Shown: positions 47,076-55,598, counted from the stretch's first letter. The stretch is DNA of 64,000 nt from Kribbella sp. NBC_00382 (GCF_036067295.1 NZ_CP107954.1:3720001-3784000), one strand, 5' to 3'. A program made the numbers and translations. Notes: a model not told the origin generated them from the sequence alone.

Positions 47076-49073
47076 TCAACGATTTAGGTCGATCCTGAAG
47101 AGCTGTGCTCCTGTTGTGACCAGTAACCGGCTGTCACCCTGTACTGCGAGCCGCCGGTTGGCCTGCGTCAGCCAGACGGCCGGTGGAGTGCGTTGCCAGG
47201 GGGCGAGCTTGTAGAGCTTGGTGCCGTCGATTCCGGCGTACAGGGCGTCGCGGGTGGCCACGATGTCGCCGCTGGCCGTGGTGCTGCCCAGGTCGAAGCG
47301 GCGCTTGAGTCGGCCGCGCAGGGTGTCGACGGCGAAGATCGTCTTGCCGGCCACGCCCCAGAGCAGCCCGTCGGGACCGATCGCGACCGAGCTGACCGTG
47401 GCGGCGCCCGCGATCGGGGTCTCCCAGAGCTTGCGGGAGTGCCGGACGTCCCAGGCGAAGACGGTGCCCTCGGCCCGGGTCGGGGGAGTCGTGGTGAGAC
47501 CGCCGGTGATCGACGTACCGCCGTACACGATGCCGTGGTCGGCGGCGAGGCCGAAGATGCTCTCGTCCTGGACGACGTTGCGGAAGGTCTGGGTGGTACC
47601 GGTCTTCGGGTCGTGGATCGCCAGTGCGCCGCCGAGCCGGTCGCCCTCGGGGACGGTGCCGATCGCGATCTTGCCGTCCACCTCGGCGAAAGCGCGGGCC
47701 CGCATCTGCTGGTCGGCCTTCATGTTGACCTCGAGCCGCGGGTTGTCCGGCGTACCGGGTGGTCCGGGCGAGTATTCCGGGCTGCTCCACGGCTGGCGTG
47801 GATCGTAGGAGTAGACGCGGGCCTCGGGGTAGTTGCCGATCCAGACCCGGCCGTCGGAGGCCTCCATCAACGCTTCGGTCTGCGAGAAGCGGTTGAAGGT
47901 CGCCGCGCCGGTCATTGGGTTGACGATCGAGACGCCGCCGTTGAGGAAGCCGCCGACGTACGCCGACTGCTTGCCACCGGCAACCGACAGGATCTCGATC
48001 GGCTCCCGGCGTACGGCCGACTGGATGATCTCGGACTTGCCGGTCTGCGGGTTGTAGCGGAAGAGCTCGCCGCGCCACAGCGTGCCGACGATGCTCTTGC
48101 CGGGGTAGTCGGGCAGGCCGAGCTCGGCCCAGCCGATCGCGCGGGCGTTCTGGATCCGGCCGGTGAAGGTCAGGCCGGTGCCGGTCAGCGCCTTCGTGGC
48201 TGGGTCGTAGCGCTTGAGCTCGCTCTGCTGGATCAGATAGATCTCGCCCTGGTCTCCGACCGGCGAGATGTCGAGGCCGTGAGCAGCGGGGATCTGGTCG
48301 GTCCAGGTGCGGGTGGCGAGGTCATAGACGCAGAGCGGTGCCGGGTACGCCGTGCTGAAGCGCGCGTAGAGCTTGCCGGCGCGGGCGGCGAGATCGTAGA
48401 TGGCGAGGTTCTTGATGTCCGGAATCCCTGGTGGGGAAGGGATTTCGGCGACCGCGCCGGTGACCGGGTCGAGCTCGGCGAGGTGGGCATCGGGGTTGGT
48501 GCCGGCGTAGACCTTGCCTCCTGCGTAGGCGATGCTCCTGATGTACGGCTGGCCGGGGATGGCCTGGCCGTAGTCGCGGACCGCGCCGCTGGCGGCGTCG
48601 TACCGGAAGATCTTGCCGCCGGGGAAGGTGCCGCCGTAGACGTTGCCTTGCTCGTCGGAGGTCAGGCTCCAGATGTAGTTCTCGCTGGCGACCGGGCGGC
48701 CGAGGTCCTCGACGGTGTCGCCCATACCGGGGCGCCAGCGGTAGAGGTGGCCGTTGCTGTAGGTGCCGGCGTAGATGGAGCCGTCCGGGGTCGCGGTGAC
48801 CGCGTAGCCGGAGTCGGCGCCCTCTAGCGGGGCTGAGACGAGGCTGGCGCCGGTGGCTGGGTCCATGGCGTTCAGGTAGCCGGGTTTGCCGGTGGAGACG
48901 TTCCAGATGGCCGCCTTGCCGGCGTCCGGGCCGGGGGCAATGGTGCCGCCGAGCAGGAGTACGTCGGACAGTGGCGTGCCGAGTGGCACCACGGTCGGCG
49001 GGTCACTTGCTTGGGCGGTCGCCAGTGGAGTCAGGAGCAGGACGGCAAGAGTAGTGGTCAGCAGCGCACGCAT
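47076..49073 (-). CDS. Secreted multi-blade beta-propeller protein
   Basis: A 665-residue exported protein with a signal peptide (MRALLTTTLAVLLLTPLATA). Repeating blades of about 45-55 residues are visible, such as GNVYGGTFPGGKIFRYDAASG, GKVYAGTNPDAHLAELDPVTG and GLLWGVAGKTIFAVDTLRG, enough for one large or two stacked propellers. No catalytic motif was seen, although polysaccharide lyases and lactonases use this fold. As its gene has operator copy D and lies beside the importer, it may act outside the cell on the island's substrate. Confidence 0.8.
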   Translation of the reverse strand: MRALLTTTLAVLLLTPLATAQASDPPTVVPLGTPLSDVLLLGGTIAPGPDAGKAAIWNVSTGKPGYLNAMDPATGASLVSAPLEGADSGYAVTATPDGSIYAGTYSNGHLYRWRPGMGDTVEDLGRPVASENYIWSLTSDEQGNVYGGTFPGGKIFRYDAASGAVRDYGQAIPGQPYIRSIAYAGGKVYAGTNPDAHLAELDPVTGAVAEIPSPPGIPDIKNLAIYDLAARAGKLYARFSTAYPAPLCVYDLATRTWTDQIPAAHGLDISPVGDQGEIYLIQQSELKRYDPATKALTGTGLTFTGRIQNARAIGWAELGLPDYPGKSIVGTLWRGELFRYNPQTGKSEIIQSAVRREPIEILSVAGGKQSAYVGGFLNGGVSIVNPMTGAATFNRFSQTEALMEASDGRVWIGNYPEARVYSYDPRQPWSSPEYSPGPPGTPDNPRLEVNMKADQQMRARAFAEVDGKIAIGTVPEGDRLGGALAIHDPKTGTTQTFRNVVQDESIFGLAADHGIVYGGTSITGGLTTTPPTRAEGTVFAWDVRHSRKLWETPIAGAATVSSVAIGPDGLLWGVAGKTIFAVDTLRGRLKRRFDLGSTTASGDIVATRDALYAGIDGTKLYKLAPWQRTPPAVWLTQANRRLAVQGDSRLLVTTGAQLFRIDLNR

Positions 49074-49102
49074 CTTTGGAGACCTCCCAGGGGCGGGGGC
49101 AA

Positions 49103-49120
49103 TAACGGTCCTGTCCGAAA
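49103..49120. promoter_or_regulatory. Island operator, copy D
   Basis: TAACGGTC-CT-GTCCGAAA, 30 to 47 bp before the start of the secreted beta-propeller gene. It is the fourth copy of the island motif and the last one I see. The membrane-protein gene that ends just to the right (49131) points away and is probably not controlled. Confidence 0.72.
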
Positions 49121-49130
49121 GTGTAGAGGC

Positions 49131-49886
49131 TTAGGGGGTCGGGAGGCGGTCGAGCAGGGTTTCGAGCATCTCGCGGGTGGCGGCGAAGTAGCTGTTCTCG
49201 CGGGTCAGGGCGCGGTGGAAGGCGGCCAGCTCGGCGGCGGAGATGGTGTTGGAGAAGGTGCTGATCTCGGTCAGGTCGAGCCGCCGGTTGAACAGGTGGA
49301 CGGTGTCGCGCCAGCGGTGCAGGAGGGTGACGAGCTCGGCGTCGCGGTGCCGGCCGAGCGCGCCCGAGACGAGCGCCAGGTCGACGGCGGAGACGACGAG
49401 TCTGGGGTAGACCTGCCGCTGGGTGGGGGTCTTCGGGGAGAAGCGCTCGTCGGACAGCAGGCGGGTGTTCTCCTGCAGTTCGTCGGCGACGGCCCGTAGT
49501 ACGCCGGTACGCCGCTCCGCCTCCGCACTGAGCCGCTCGACGAAGATGCCGGTCAGCCCGGCGACCAGCGTCAGCGAGTTGACCGCCGGCTCCCACCGAC
49601 TGTTGTCCGGCCAGAAGAACCAGATCACCCCCAGCACGAACGCCAACGCCAGCAACCCATAGCTGACCCAAGTGACGATGACCCGCCGATACCCCGCCCA
49701 CCGAGCGTCCCCTCGGGACACCCGCAAAGCCCCAAGCACCAACCGCAACCGCGCAAGCACCCGCCAGCGGGCCCGGCGCACTTGCTGAACATCAGCAGCC
49801 GTGCCCCCGCCAGCTGCGTCTCCGGCGCCCGCCCCGCCCCCAGCGCTCCCCTTACCAACCGCAGTACCGGCGGGGTCTTCCGTCAC
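49131..49886 (-). CDS. Membrane protein of unknown function
   Basis: A 251-residue protein starting at GTG 49886, which overlaps the stop of the EgtD-superfamily gene (GTGA). An Ala/Gly-rich, flexible N-terminus (1-30) is followed by a basic stretch, two membrane spans (about 69-92 and 100-115) and a cytoplasmic helical domain rich in Arg and Glu (AEAERRTGVLRAVADELQENTRLL and onwards). I do not recognise the family. The translational coupling suggests that it works with the methyltransferase. Confidence 0.75.
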   Translation of the reverse strand: MTEDPAGTAVGKGSAGGGAGAGDAAGGGTAADVQQVRRARWRVLARLRLVLGALRVSRGDARWAGYRRVIVTWVSYGLLALAFVLGVIWFFWPDNSRWEPAVNSLTLVAGLTGIFVERLSAEAERRTGVLRAVADELQENTRLLSDERFSPKTPTQRQVYPRLVVSAVDLALVSGALGRHRDAELVTLLHRWRDTVHLFNRRLDLTEISTFSNTISAAELAAFHRALTRENSYFAATREMLETLLDRLPTP

Positions 49887-51034
49887 TGGGACCAGATGTC
49901 TTCGGCGAGGAGGTTGGGGACCTCGGCGCCTTCGGGGGCCAGCAGCAGGAGGTCGAGGCCGAAGGGACTGGGGCGGCGGGTGTAGCGGAAGCCGGAGTGG
50001 GCGTGCTCGATCGCGGTCAGGCCGCATTCGGCGGTGAGCTTCTTCAGGCGTTCGGTGGAGAACTTGCGGGTGGTGTAGAGCAGGATCGTGTCGTTGGGCT
50101 TGAGCGTGACCTCGGTGTGGTCGGGCAGCCCCATCGTCATCGACTCCGAGGTGTTGTTCTGCCAGACGATCTTGACCAGCAGCGCGTCGTTGGTCTCCAC
50201 CTCGCCGCGGTAGTCGATCAGCCCGTCCTCGATCCGCAGATCGGTGTTGTACCGGAGCGCGCTGGTGACGAACTCGGCGAACGCACGGGTCTGCTGGTAC
50301 TCATCAGCCGCCGCATCCGCAGCCGTCTGGTCGAGGCTGCTGGTGCTCGCGACCTCGAGCAGCAGCCGGTCCTGCGGGCGTAGTACCCGGGTGATCGTGC
50401 CGAGCAGCTCCAGATCGCTCTCGAAGTTGGCCAGCGTGTTGCCGGTCAGTGTGAACAGGATCGGCTCGTCGCCGACCAGCCTTGCGAGCATCTGGCCGAG
50501 CTCGCCCATGTTGTCGGCGATCGAGAAGTCGAGCTGGACGGGCAGCACCTGCGACATCGGGAAGCCGAGCCCACGGACCGGCTCCAGCGTGCCCATCCGG
50601 AGCATCTCGGAGCTCATGTCGACCGGGATGTAGAACATGTCCCGGTTCTTCCGGTACATGTCGGCGAGGATCGTCCGGTCCTTCACGCCGGTACCGACGC
50701 CGAGGCTGACGAAGTGGAAGCCGGTCTTGTCGGTGTGCGGCCGGACCTTGCGCCAGTGCCGCAGGAACGACTCGGCGCCGGCCTTCATCACCAGGTAGAA
50801 CGGGTCGTTGGTCGCGTTCGCCCAGGCGATCGTCGGGCCGATCCCCCAGTAGGAGAAGCCGGAGGTGATCTGCTTGCCGTCGCCGGTCTCCGAGTGCGGA
50901 CCGCGCAGGTCGCCGGTCAGCGTCGCGAGCTTGTCGGTCTGGTCCTCGCCGACCAGCATCAGCGACCAGGCGAAGTCGTCGTCGCGCAACGCCTGCTCGA
51001 GCTTCCGGATCACGTGCACCGGCTCGTCGGTCAC
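49883..51034 (-). CDS. SAM-dependent methyltransferase of the EgtD superfamily (Methyltransf_33)
   Basis: A 383-residue protein of the histidine-specific methyltransferase domain family. The SAM loop is VSLGVGTGVKDRTIL, followed by PVDMSSEML and LFTLTGNTLANFESD. In EgtD the imidazole is held by a Glu and Ser in a TEIS-K motif; here the equivalent stretch by eye is LYTTRKFS, so these residues are not conserved. No egtA/B/C/E genes are near. I therefore doubt that it makes ergothioneine. It may methylate another amine. It is coupled to the membrane-protein gene. Confidence 0.82.
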   Translation of the reverse strand: MTDEPVHVIRKLEQALRDDDFAWSLMLVGEDQTDKLATLTGDLRGPHSETGDGKQITSGFSYWGIGPTIAWANATNDPFYLVMKAGAESFLRHWRKVRPHTDKTGFHFVSLGVGTGVKDRTILADMYRKNRDMFYIPVDMSSEMLRMGTLEPVRGLGFPMSQVLPVQLDFSIADNMGELGQMLARLVGDEPILFTLTGNTLANFESDLELLGTITRVLRPQDRLLLEVASTSSLDQTAADAAADEYQQTRAFAEFVTSALRYNTDLRIEDGLIDYRGEVETNDALLVKIVWQNNTSESMTMGLPDHTEVTLKPNDTILLYTTRKFSTERLKKLTAECGLTAIEHAHSGFRYTRRPSPFGLDLLLLAPEGAEVPNLLAEDIWSQ

Positions 51035-51121
51035 TTCGCCACCCCTCAGACAGTGAGAGGTCAGGTTACCGGCTGCCCACGCTCAGCGCAGGTGTGGAAA
51101 AGCACTGTCGCGCCGTCCGGG

Positions 51122-51322
51122 TCAGACAGACTTGACCGCGTCGGCCTCGCGGCCCTTGGGCCCGTCCACCACCTCGAACTCGACCTGCTGGCCGTCCTCG
51201 AGCGTCTTGTACCCGTCGGTGACGATCTTGCTCCAGTGGACGAACACGTCGTCCAGGCCGTCCACGGCGAGAAAGCCGTAGCCCTTGTCGGCGTTGAACC
51301 ACTTCACGGTGCCGCGCACCAT
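51122..51322 (-). CDS. Cold-shock-domain protein
   Basis: A 66-residue CspA-family RNA/DNA-binding protein. RNP1 is KGYGFLAV and RNP2 is DVFVHWS; the start [16 protein letters not shown] is typical. I choose ATG 51322, as AGGAG lies 5 bp before it; an in-frame GTG at 51325 would add one residue. It is a single gene. Such proteins melt RNA structure during cold or growth transitions. Confidence 0.95.
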   Translation of the reverse strand: MVRGTVKWFNADKGYGFLAVDGLDDVFVHWSKIVTDGYKTLEDGQQVEFEVVDGPKGREADAVKSV

Positions 51323-51464
51323 CACAACTCCTGTTGACCTTCAACGGAACCCGCTCACCGGGCCCCTCGGGTGCCCGGCCACCGGTGAACCGGTTGATCG
51401 AGCGGTCAACAAGACTAACCCAGCATCTGTTGGAGCCGTGTGAGGATCAGCAGGGGTGGACTGA

Positions 51465-51644
51465 TCAGCCGCGGTGCGAGGCGGCAAGGCCGATGATGCC
51501 GGCGGCGACCAGGAGCAGGGCGGCGGTGAGGCCGACGTCGTCGGTCTGCACCACGCCGTTGTCGTTCAGGATCCAGATCCCGGCGCCGCCGGTCAGGATG
51601 GTGCCGGCGATGATGCCCGGGACGTCCGGCTTGATCTTCCTCAT
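51465..51644 (-). CDS. 59-residue membrane protein coupled to the PspC gene
   Basis: A short gene. ATG 51644 overlaps the stop of the PspC/LiaF-like gene (TGATG), and the frame runs 59 codons to TGA at 51465. Two hydrophobic segments (VPGIIAGTILTGGAGIWIL and VGLTAALLLVAAGIIGLAA) are linked by a polar loop NDNGVVQTDD, giving a helical hairpin in the membrane. The position and coupling suggest a small accessory of the envelope-stress module. Confidence 0.7.
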   Translation of the reverse strand: MRKIKPDVPGIIAGTILTGGAGIWILNDNGVVQTDDVGLTAALLLVAAGIIGLAASHRG

Positions 51645-53014
51645 CAGCGCTCCACCCTGATGCTGCCCAGCTTGACGTGCAGGTCCAGGGTGACGGTCTG
51701 CGGACTCGCCTTGCCGTCAGCGCCCAGGTCGGTCACTGCCATCTTCGCACTGTGGCCGCCCTTGACCTTGCCGAAGGCATCGACCTGGCCGGTGTCGGCG
51801 GCCAGGTTGCCGGTGACATCGACGTTCGGTGGCAGCTTGACGACGACCTCGCCCGCGCCGCCGTCGACGAACACCTTGGCGCCGGGCTTGAAGACCGCCT
51901 TGGTCAGGTCCAGCTTCACCGAACCGGCATCGAACCGGTACGCCGTACTGCCGGCGTCGATCGAGTCGCTTGGGGTGGCGACGAAGTCCACGCTCGCGAT
52001 GTCGCGGGGGATGTGTGGGAAGACGGTGCTGGCCGCGATGCCGAGCGCCAGCAGGATCCCGAGTGGCAGCAGGCCAATGGTCTTGCCCAGGAATCCACCG
52101 AGCAGCATGCCCAGGCCGAGGGTGGCCAGGCCGATCACGAGCATCGTGGTGGTCGGTGCGCCGGCCAGCCAGGCGATGGCGATCGCGATGCCCGACAGCA
52201 GGACGACCGTGGGCTTCACTCCGCGGTACCCCCTGACCGGGGGTGCAGCGGGCGGGCGGGTGGCCGCGGTGGTGGGCTGCGGGGGCTCATCGACGTACAG
52301 GCCGAGGGGGTCGTCCTCGGTCCAGACGGGCTGGACCGGCTCGGTTACCCGGTCCTGGGGACGCTGCTGGGCGGCTGAGGCCGGCTGGGTCGGCGGGGGA
52401 GTTGGCTGGTCGGTCGGGCGGTTGGCTGCACTCCACTGGGCTGCCTGCTGGGCCCACTGACTGCCGTGGTGCCCGTGCTGGTGCGCCCGCTGGATGTGCC
52501 GCTCGGCGTGGCGCTGGACGCGGTCCACGGTGCGCTGGGCCCGCTCGGCGCTGCGCTCGCCCCACTGGACGTTGCGGCGGCCCCAGTGATCGCGGCCCTT
52601 GCGGCGGAACACGAACAGCCAGAGCAGCCCGAGCACCACCAGTGGCCCGGGGATCAGCTTGCCGAAGTTGAAGGAGGACATCAGCGCGATGGCGGAGAAC
52701 ACGCAGACACCGATCACCCCCGGCCACAGCCACGGGTGGTCCGGCCGGACCCGGTCACCGAGCACACCCTGCGCGGCAGAGCGGTCGCTGCCCTCGTCGG
52801 GCATCAGCATCCAGGCGGCGATGTAGAAGATGATGCCGGGGCCGCTGAGGATCAGTACCGCCATCACTACCCGGATCAGCACGGGGTCGACGTTCAGCGC
52901 GCGGCCCATCCCGCCGCAGACACCGGCGAGCATCCGGTCCGACCGGCTGCGACGCCAGCTCTGCACGTCCTTCAGCTGATCGCGGTCGAATCCCCCGCTC
53001 GAGTTCTGCTCCAT
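51644..53014 (-). CDS. PspC-domain membrane protein with LiaF-like C-terminal domain
   Basis: A 456-residue protein. The N-terminal PspC domain (SRSDRMLAGVCGGMGRALNVDPVLIRVVMAVLIL) is followed by further spans, a His/Gln-rich cytoplasmic linker, four more spans, and a C-terminal beta-rich domain resembling LiaF/DUF2154 (AGEVVVKLPPNVDVTGNLAADTGQV). It starts at ATG 53014. It is divergent from a PspC-histidine kinase and its regulator; by analogy with LiaFSR it may hold the kinase inactive until the envelope is stressed. Confidence 0.88.
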   Translation of the reverse strand: MEQNSSGGFDRDQLKDVQSWRRSRSDRMLAGVCGGMGRALNVDPVLIRVVMAVLILSGPGIIFYIAAWMLMPDEGSDRSAAQGVLGDRVRPDHPWLWPGVIGVCVFSAIALMSSFNFGKLIPGPLVVLGLLWLFVFRRKGRDHWGRRNVQWGERSAERAQRTVDRVQRHAERHIQRAHQHGHHGSQWAQQAAQWSAANRPTDQPTPPPTQPASAAQQRPQDRVTEPVQPVWTEDDPLGLYVDEPPQPTTAATRPPAAPPVRGYRGVKPTVVLLSGIAIAIAWLAGAPTTTMLVIGLATLGLGMLLGGFLGKTIGLLPLGILLALGIAASTVFPHIPRDIASVDFVATPSDSIDAGSTAYRFDAGSVKLDLTKAVFKPGAKVFVDGGAGEVVVKLPPNVDVTGNLAADTGQVDAFGKVKGGHSAKMAVTDLGADGKASPQTVTLDLHVKLGSIRVER

Positions 53015-53207
53015 GGCACCGATACTGTCCCCTCGCGGGCGGCTGCAACATCGGGGATCCCCCTTTGCGGACCCCGGCCCGCCGCTCGGCCGCAGTCGGC
53101 TAGGGGTTCTCCCCGGGCCGACCCTGAGTGCAGTGAGTGACCGTTGAGGAGTCAGCCGGGGGGAAGCCCGCTGGTGCGGGGCCTGTTGGCATGTGACGAT
53201 CGTGGTG

Positions 53208-54596
53208 ATGACACAACCAGCTGCTACTGCGCCTCCGGGCGGGTCCTCGGGCCCGGTCGCGGGTCCGTATGCCCCGGGGCCGCAATACAGCGCCCCTGGA
53301 GCCCAGCAGCAGCCCCCGCCCGGCAACGAGCCCCCGCCGGTACGCCGCGCCTACCGGCGAGCAGAAGGCCGCGTAGTGAGCGGTGTGGCCGGCGGCATTG
53401 CTGATCACCTCAACGTGTCCGACACCGTGGTCCGCCTGGTGTTCATCGGCGCGACCGTGTTCGGCGGGTTCGGCGTACTGATCTATGCGGCTCTCTGGTT
53501 CCTGATGCCTCTCGAGGTGTCGACCGGTCCCAACGCGCCTGGACTGGCTGCGGCGACCCGGAGCGGAATGCGGCCGGAGACCCCCGCGCCGCCGATCGCA
53601 TCGCCGGGCAAGGAGCGGCGCAAGGAGAAGAGCCGCGGCCAGCTGACAGCGCTCGTCGTGGTCGGCGTCGGGGTGCTCCTGCTGCTCAACGTCGCCGGGT
53701 TCGGTGTGGCCGGCAAGATGTTCTGGCCGCTGGTGTTCGCCGGTACCGGTCTGGCGCTGATCTGGCGGCAGGCCGACGAGGGGCAGCGCAACGCCTGGGT
53801 GGGCAAGGCACCGACCCTCAACACGTTGTTCGGCAAGGGCGGGTGGAAGTCGGTCATCCGGGTCGCTGTCGGGCTGATCCTGATCGGGACCGCAGTCACC
53901 GTGTTCCTGGTGCAGAACGGCCGGCTGTCGATGGTGGGCGACGTACTGGTCGCTCTGCTGCTGGCAGTGGTCGGTATCGGGGTCATCGCGGGGCCGTGGG
54001 TGCACCGGCTCAGCCGTGACCTCAACAACGAGCGTGCTGAGCGCGTGCGGTCGCAGGAGCGCGCCGACATGGCCGCGCACCTGCATGACTCGGTGCTGCA
54101 GACGCTGGCCCTCATCCAGAAGCAGGCGAACGATCCGCGGGCCGTAGTACGGCTGGCTCGGTCGCAGGAGCGCGACTTGCGGTCCTGGCTGTACGACGAG
54201 GACGACAACACCGACCAGACGCTGGCCGGTGCGGCGAAGCGGGCCGCTGCCGAGGTGGAGGACTCCCACGGCGTACCGGTGGAGGTCGTCACGGTGGGCG
54301 ACTGCGATCTGACCGAGGGGCTGTCGGCGATGGTCCGGGCCGCGCGCGAGTCGATGGTGAACGCCGCCAAGCACTCCGGAGCTGACAAGATCGACGTGTT
54401 CGTCGAGGTGGACGGGGACCGGGCCGAGATGTTCGTCCGGGACCGTGGCAAGGGCTTCGACACCGACGGGGTGCCGGAGGACCGGCTCGGGCTGCGGCAC
54501 AGCGTGATGGGCAGGATGGAACGGCACGGCGGCCGCGCAACAGTGCGGTCGAGCCCGGAAACAGGCACCGAAGTGCGACTGGAGATGGACAGATGA
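53208..54596 (+). CDS. PspC-domain sensor histidine kinase
   Basis: A 462-residue kinase. A Pro/Gly-rich N-terminus (about 1-45) leads to a PspC domain (RAEGRVVSGVAGGIADHLNVSDTVVRLVFI), further membrane spans, a short dimerisation segment with HLHDSVLQTLALIQ, and the ATPase domain with ESMVNAAKHSG and LRHSVMGRMERHGG. The start is ATG 53208; GTG 53193 is an alternative. It is coupled to the response regulator (ATGA) and divergent from the PspC/LiaF-like gene. The set looks like a Psp/Lia-type envelope-stress sensor. Confidence 0.92.
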   Translation: MTQPAATAPPGGSSGPVAGPYAPGPQYSAPGAQQQPPPGNEPPPVRRAYRRAEGRVVSGVAGGIADHLNVSDTVVRLVFIGATVFGGFGVLIYAALWFLMPLEVSTGPNAPGLAAATRSGMRPETPAPPIASPGKERRKEKSRGQLTALVVVGVGVLLLLNVAGFGVAGKMFWPLVFAGTGLALIWRQADEGQRNAWVGKAPTLNTLFGKGGWKSVIRVAVGLILIGTAVTVFLVQNGRLSMVGDVLVALLLAVVGIGVIAGPWVHRLSRDLNNERAERVRSQERADMAAHLHDSVLQTLALIQKQANDPRAVVRLARSQERDLRSWLYDEDDNTDQTLAGAAKRAAAEVEDSHGVPVEVVTVGDCDLTEGLSAMVRAARESMVNAAKHSGADKIDVFVEVDGDRAEMFVRDRGKGFDTDGVPEDRLGLRHSVMGRMERHGGRATVRSSPETGTEVRLEMDR

Positions 54597-55234
54597 CACA
54601 GCGGCGAGTGGTCGTTATCGATGATCACGACATGTTCCGGGCAGGCGTCCGCAGCGAGATCGGCGCCTCGGTGGAGATCGTCGGCGAGGGTGCCGACGTG
54701 GAGTCCGCGGTGAAGGCGATCGTCGGGACCGAGCCGGACGTGGTGCTGCTCGACGTGCACCTGCCCGGCGGCGGTGGTATCGAGGTGATGAAGCAGGTGC
54801 ACCAGCGGCACCCGGAGATCAAGTTCCTGGCACTGTCGGTCTCCGACGCGGCCGAGGACGTGATCGGCGTGATCCGGGCCGGCGCCCGCGGCTACGTCAC
54901 CAAGAACATCAGCGGCACCGAACTGGTCGACGCGATCGGCCGGGTCGCCGACGGCGATGCGGTCTTCTCCCCGCGGTTGGCAGGTTTCGTCCTGGACGCG
55001 TTCTCCGGCGCGATCGACATCGCCTCGGTGGACGAGGACCTGGACCGCCTCTCCCAGCGCGAGCGCGAGGTCCTCCGCCTGATCGCCCGCGGCTACGCCT
55101 ACAAGGAAGTGGCCCGCGAACTCTTCATCTCTGTCAAGACCGTCGAGACCCACGTCTCCTCGGTCCTGCGCAAACTCCAGCTCTCCAACCGCCACGAACT
55201 GACCCGCTGGGCGACAGACCGCCGCCTGGTCTGA
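54593..55234 (+). CDS. NarL/LuxR-family response regulator of the PspC kinase
   Basis: A 213-residue regulator. The receiver has VVIDDHDMF, the phospho-acceptor Asp in VVLLDVHLPGGGG and the conserved Lys in RGYVTKNISG. The LuxR-type DNA-binding end is LSQREREVLRLIARGYAYKEVARELFISVKT-like with VETHVSSVLRKLQL. It overlaps the kinase gene by 4 bp and converges on the S18 paralogue, 4 bp away. Its likely targets are the two divergent genes encoding the PspC proteins. Confidence 0.94.
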   Translation: MTQRRVVVIDDHDMFRAGVRSEIGASVEIVGEGADVESAVKAIVGTEPDVVLLDVHLPGGGGIEVMKQVHQRHPEIKFLALSVSDAAEDVIGVIRAGARGYVTKNISGTELVDAIGRVADGDAVFSPRLAGFVLDAFSGAIDIASVDEDLDRLSQREREVLRLIARGYAYKEVARELFISVKTVETHVSSVLRKLQLSNRHELTRWATDRRLV

Positions 55235-55238
55235 GGTA

Positions 55239-55475
55239 CTAGCGGGTGTTTGACGTGTAGGGCAGCAGGGCCATCTCGCGGGCGTTCTTGATCGCCCGCG
55301 AGACCTGCTTCTGTTGCTGGACCGTCAGGCCGGTCACCCGGCGGGAGCGGATCTTGCCGCGGTCGGAGATGAACTTGCGGAGCAGAGCGGTGTCCTTGTA
55401 GTCGACGAACTCGACCTTGTGCAGCGGATTCTGCTTCGGCTTGCGGGGACCGGCCGGCTTTCCACGTTGTGCCAT
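55239..55475 (-). CDS. rpsR2: Ribosomal protein bS18, cysteine-free paralogue
   Basis: A 78-residue S18 ([18 protein letters not shown] and [30 protein letters not shown]). The zinc-binding cysteines that the usual form carries near the N-terminus are absent, so this is the C-minus form made when zinc is scarce, freeing zinc from ribosomes. ATG 55475 has AAGG 7 bp upstream. A Zur-like palindrome lies just upstream. It is a lone gene without its usual zinc-regulon partners (rpmG, rpmB, rpsN). Confidence 0.92.
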   Translation of the reverse strand: MAQRGKPAGPRKPKQNPLHKVEFVDYKDTALLRKFISDRGKIRSRRVTGLTVQQQKQVSRAIKNAREMALLPYTSNTR

Positions 55476-55494
55476 CGTCACACCTTACATACTA

Positions 55495-55511
55495 TTGACA
55501 ATCGTTTTCAA
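55495..55511 (-). promoter_or_regulatory. Zur-like box upstream of the S18 paralogue
   Basis: TTGACAATCGTTTTCAA (plus strand) is an imperfect palindrome. On the coding strand it reads TTGAAAACGATTGTCAA, close to the actinobacterial Zur box TGAAAATGATTTTCA. It lies 19 bp before the start codon and directly upstream of a TAGTAT -10-like element. Zur with zinc would repress the gene. Confidence 0.72.
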
Positions 55512-55598
55512 CTAGCTTGGCGAGTTGTGGACAGGGCACATATTCGCCACCCCGACAGGGGCGCAGCGGGCTTTGGGACTGTTATACCGTCGACTCTC

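Noticed and set aside
49883..51034. Calling the methyltransferase egtD
   Set aside because: No egtABCE neighbours, and the imidazole-binding residues seem absent.
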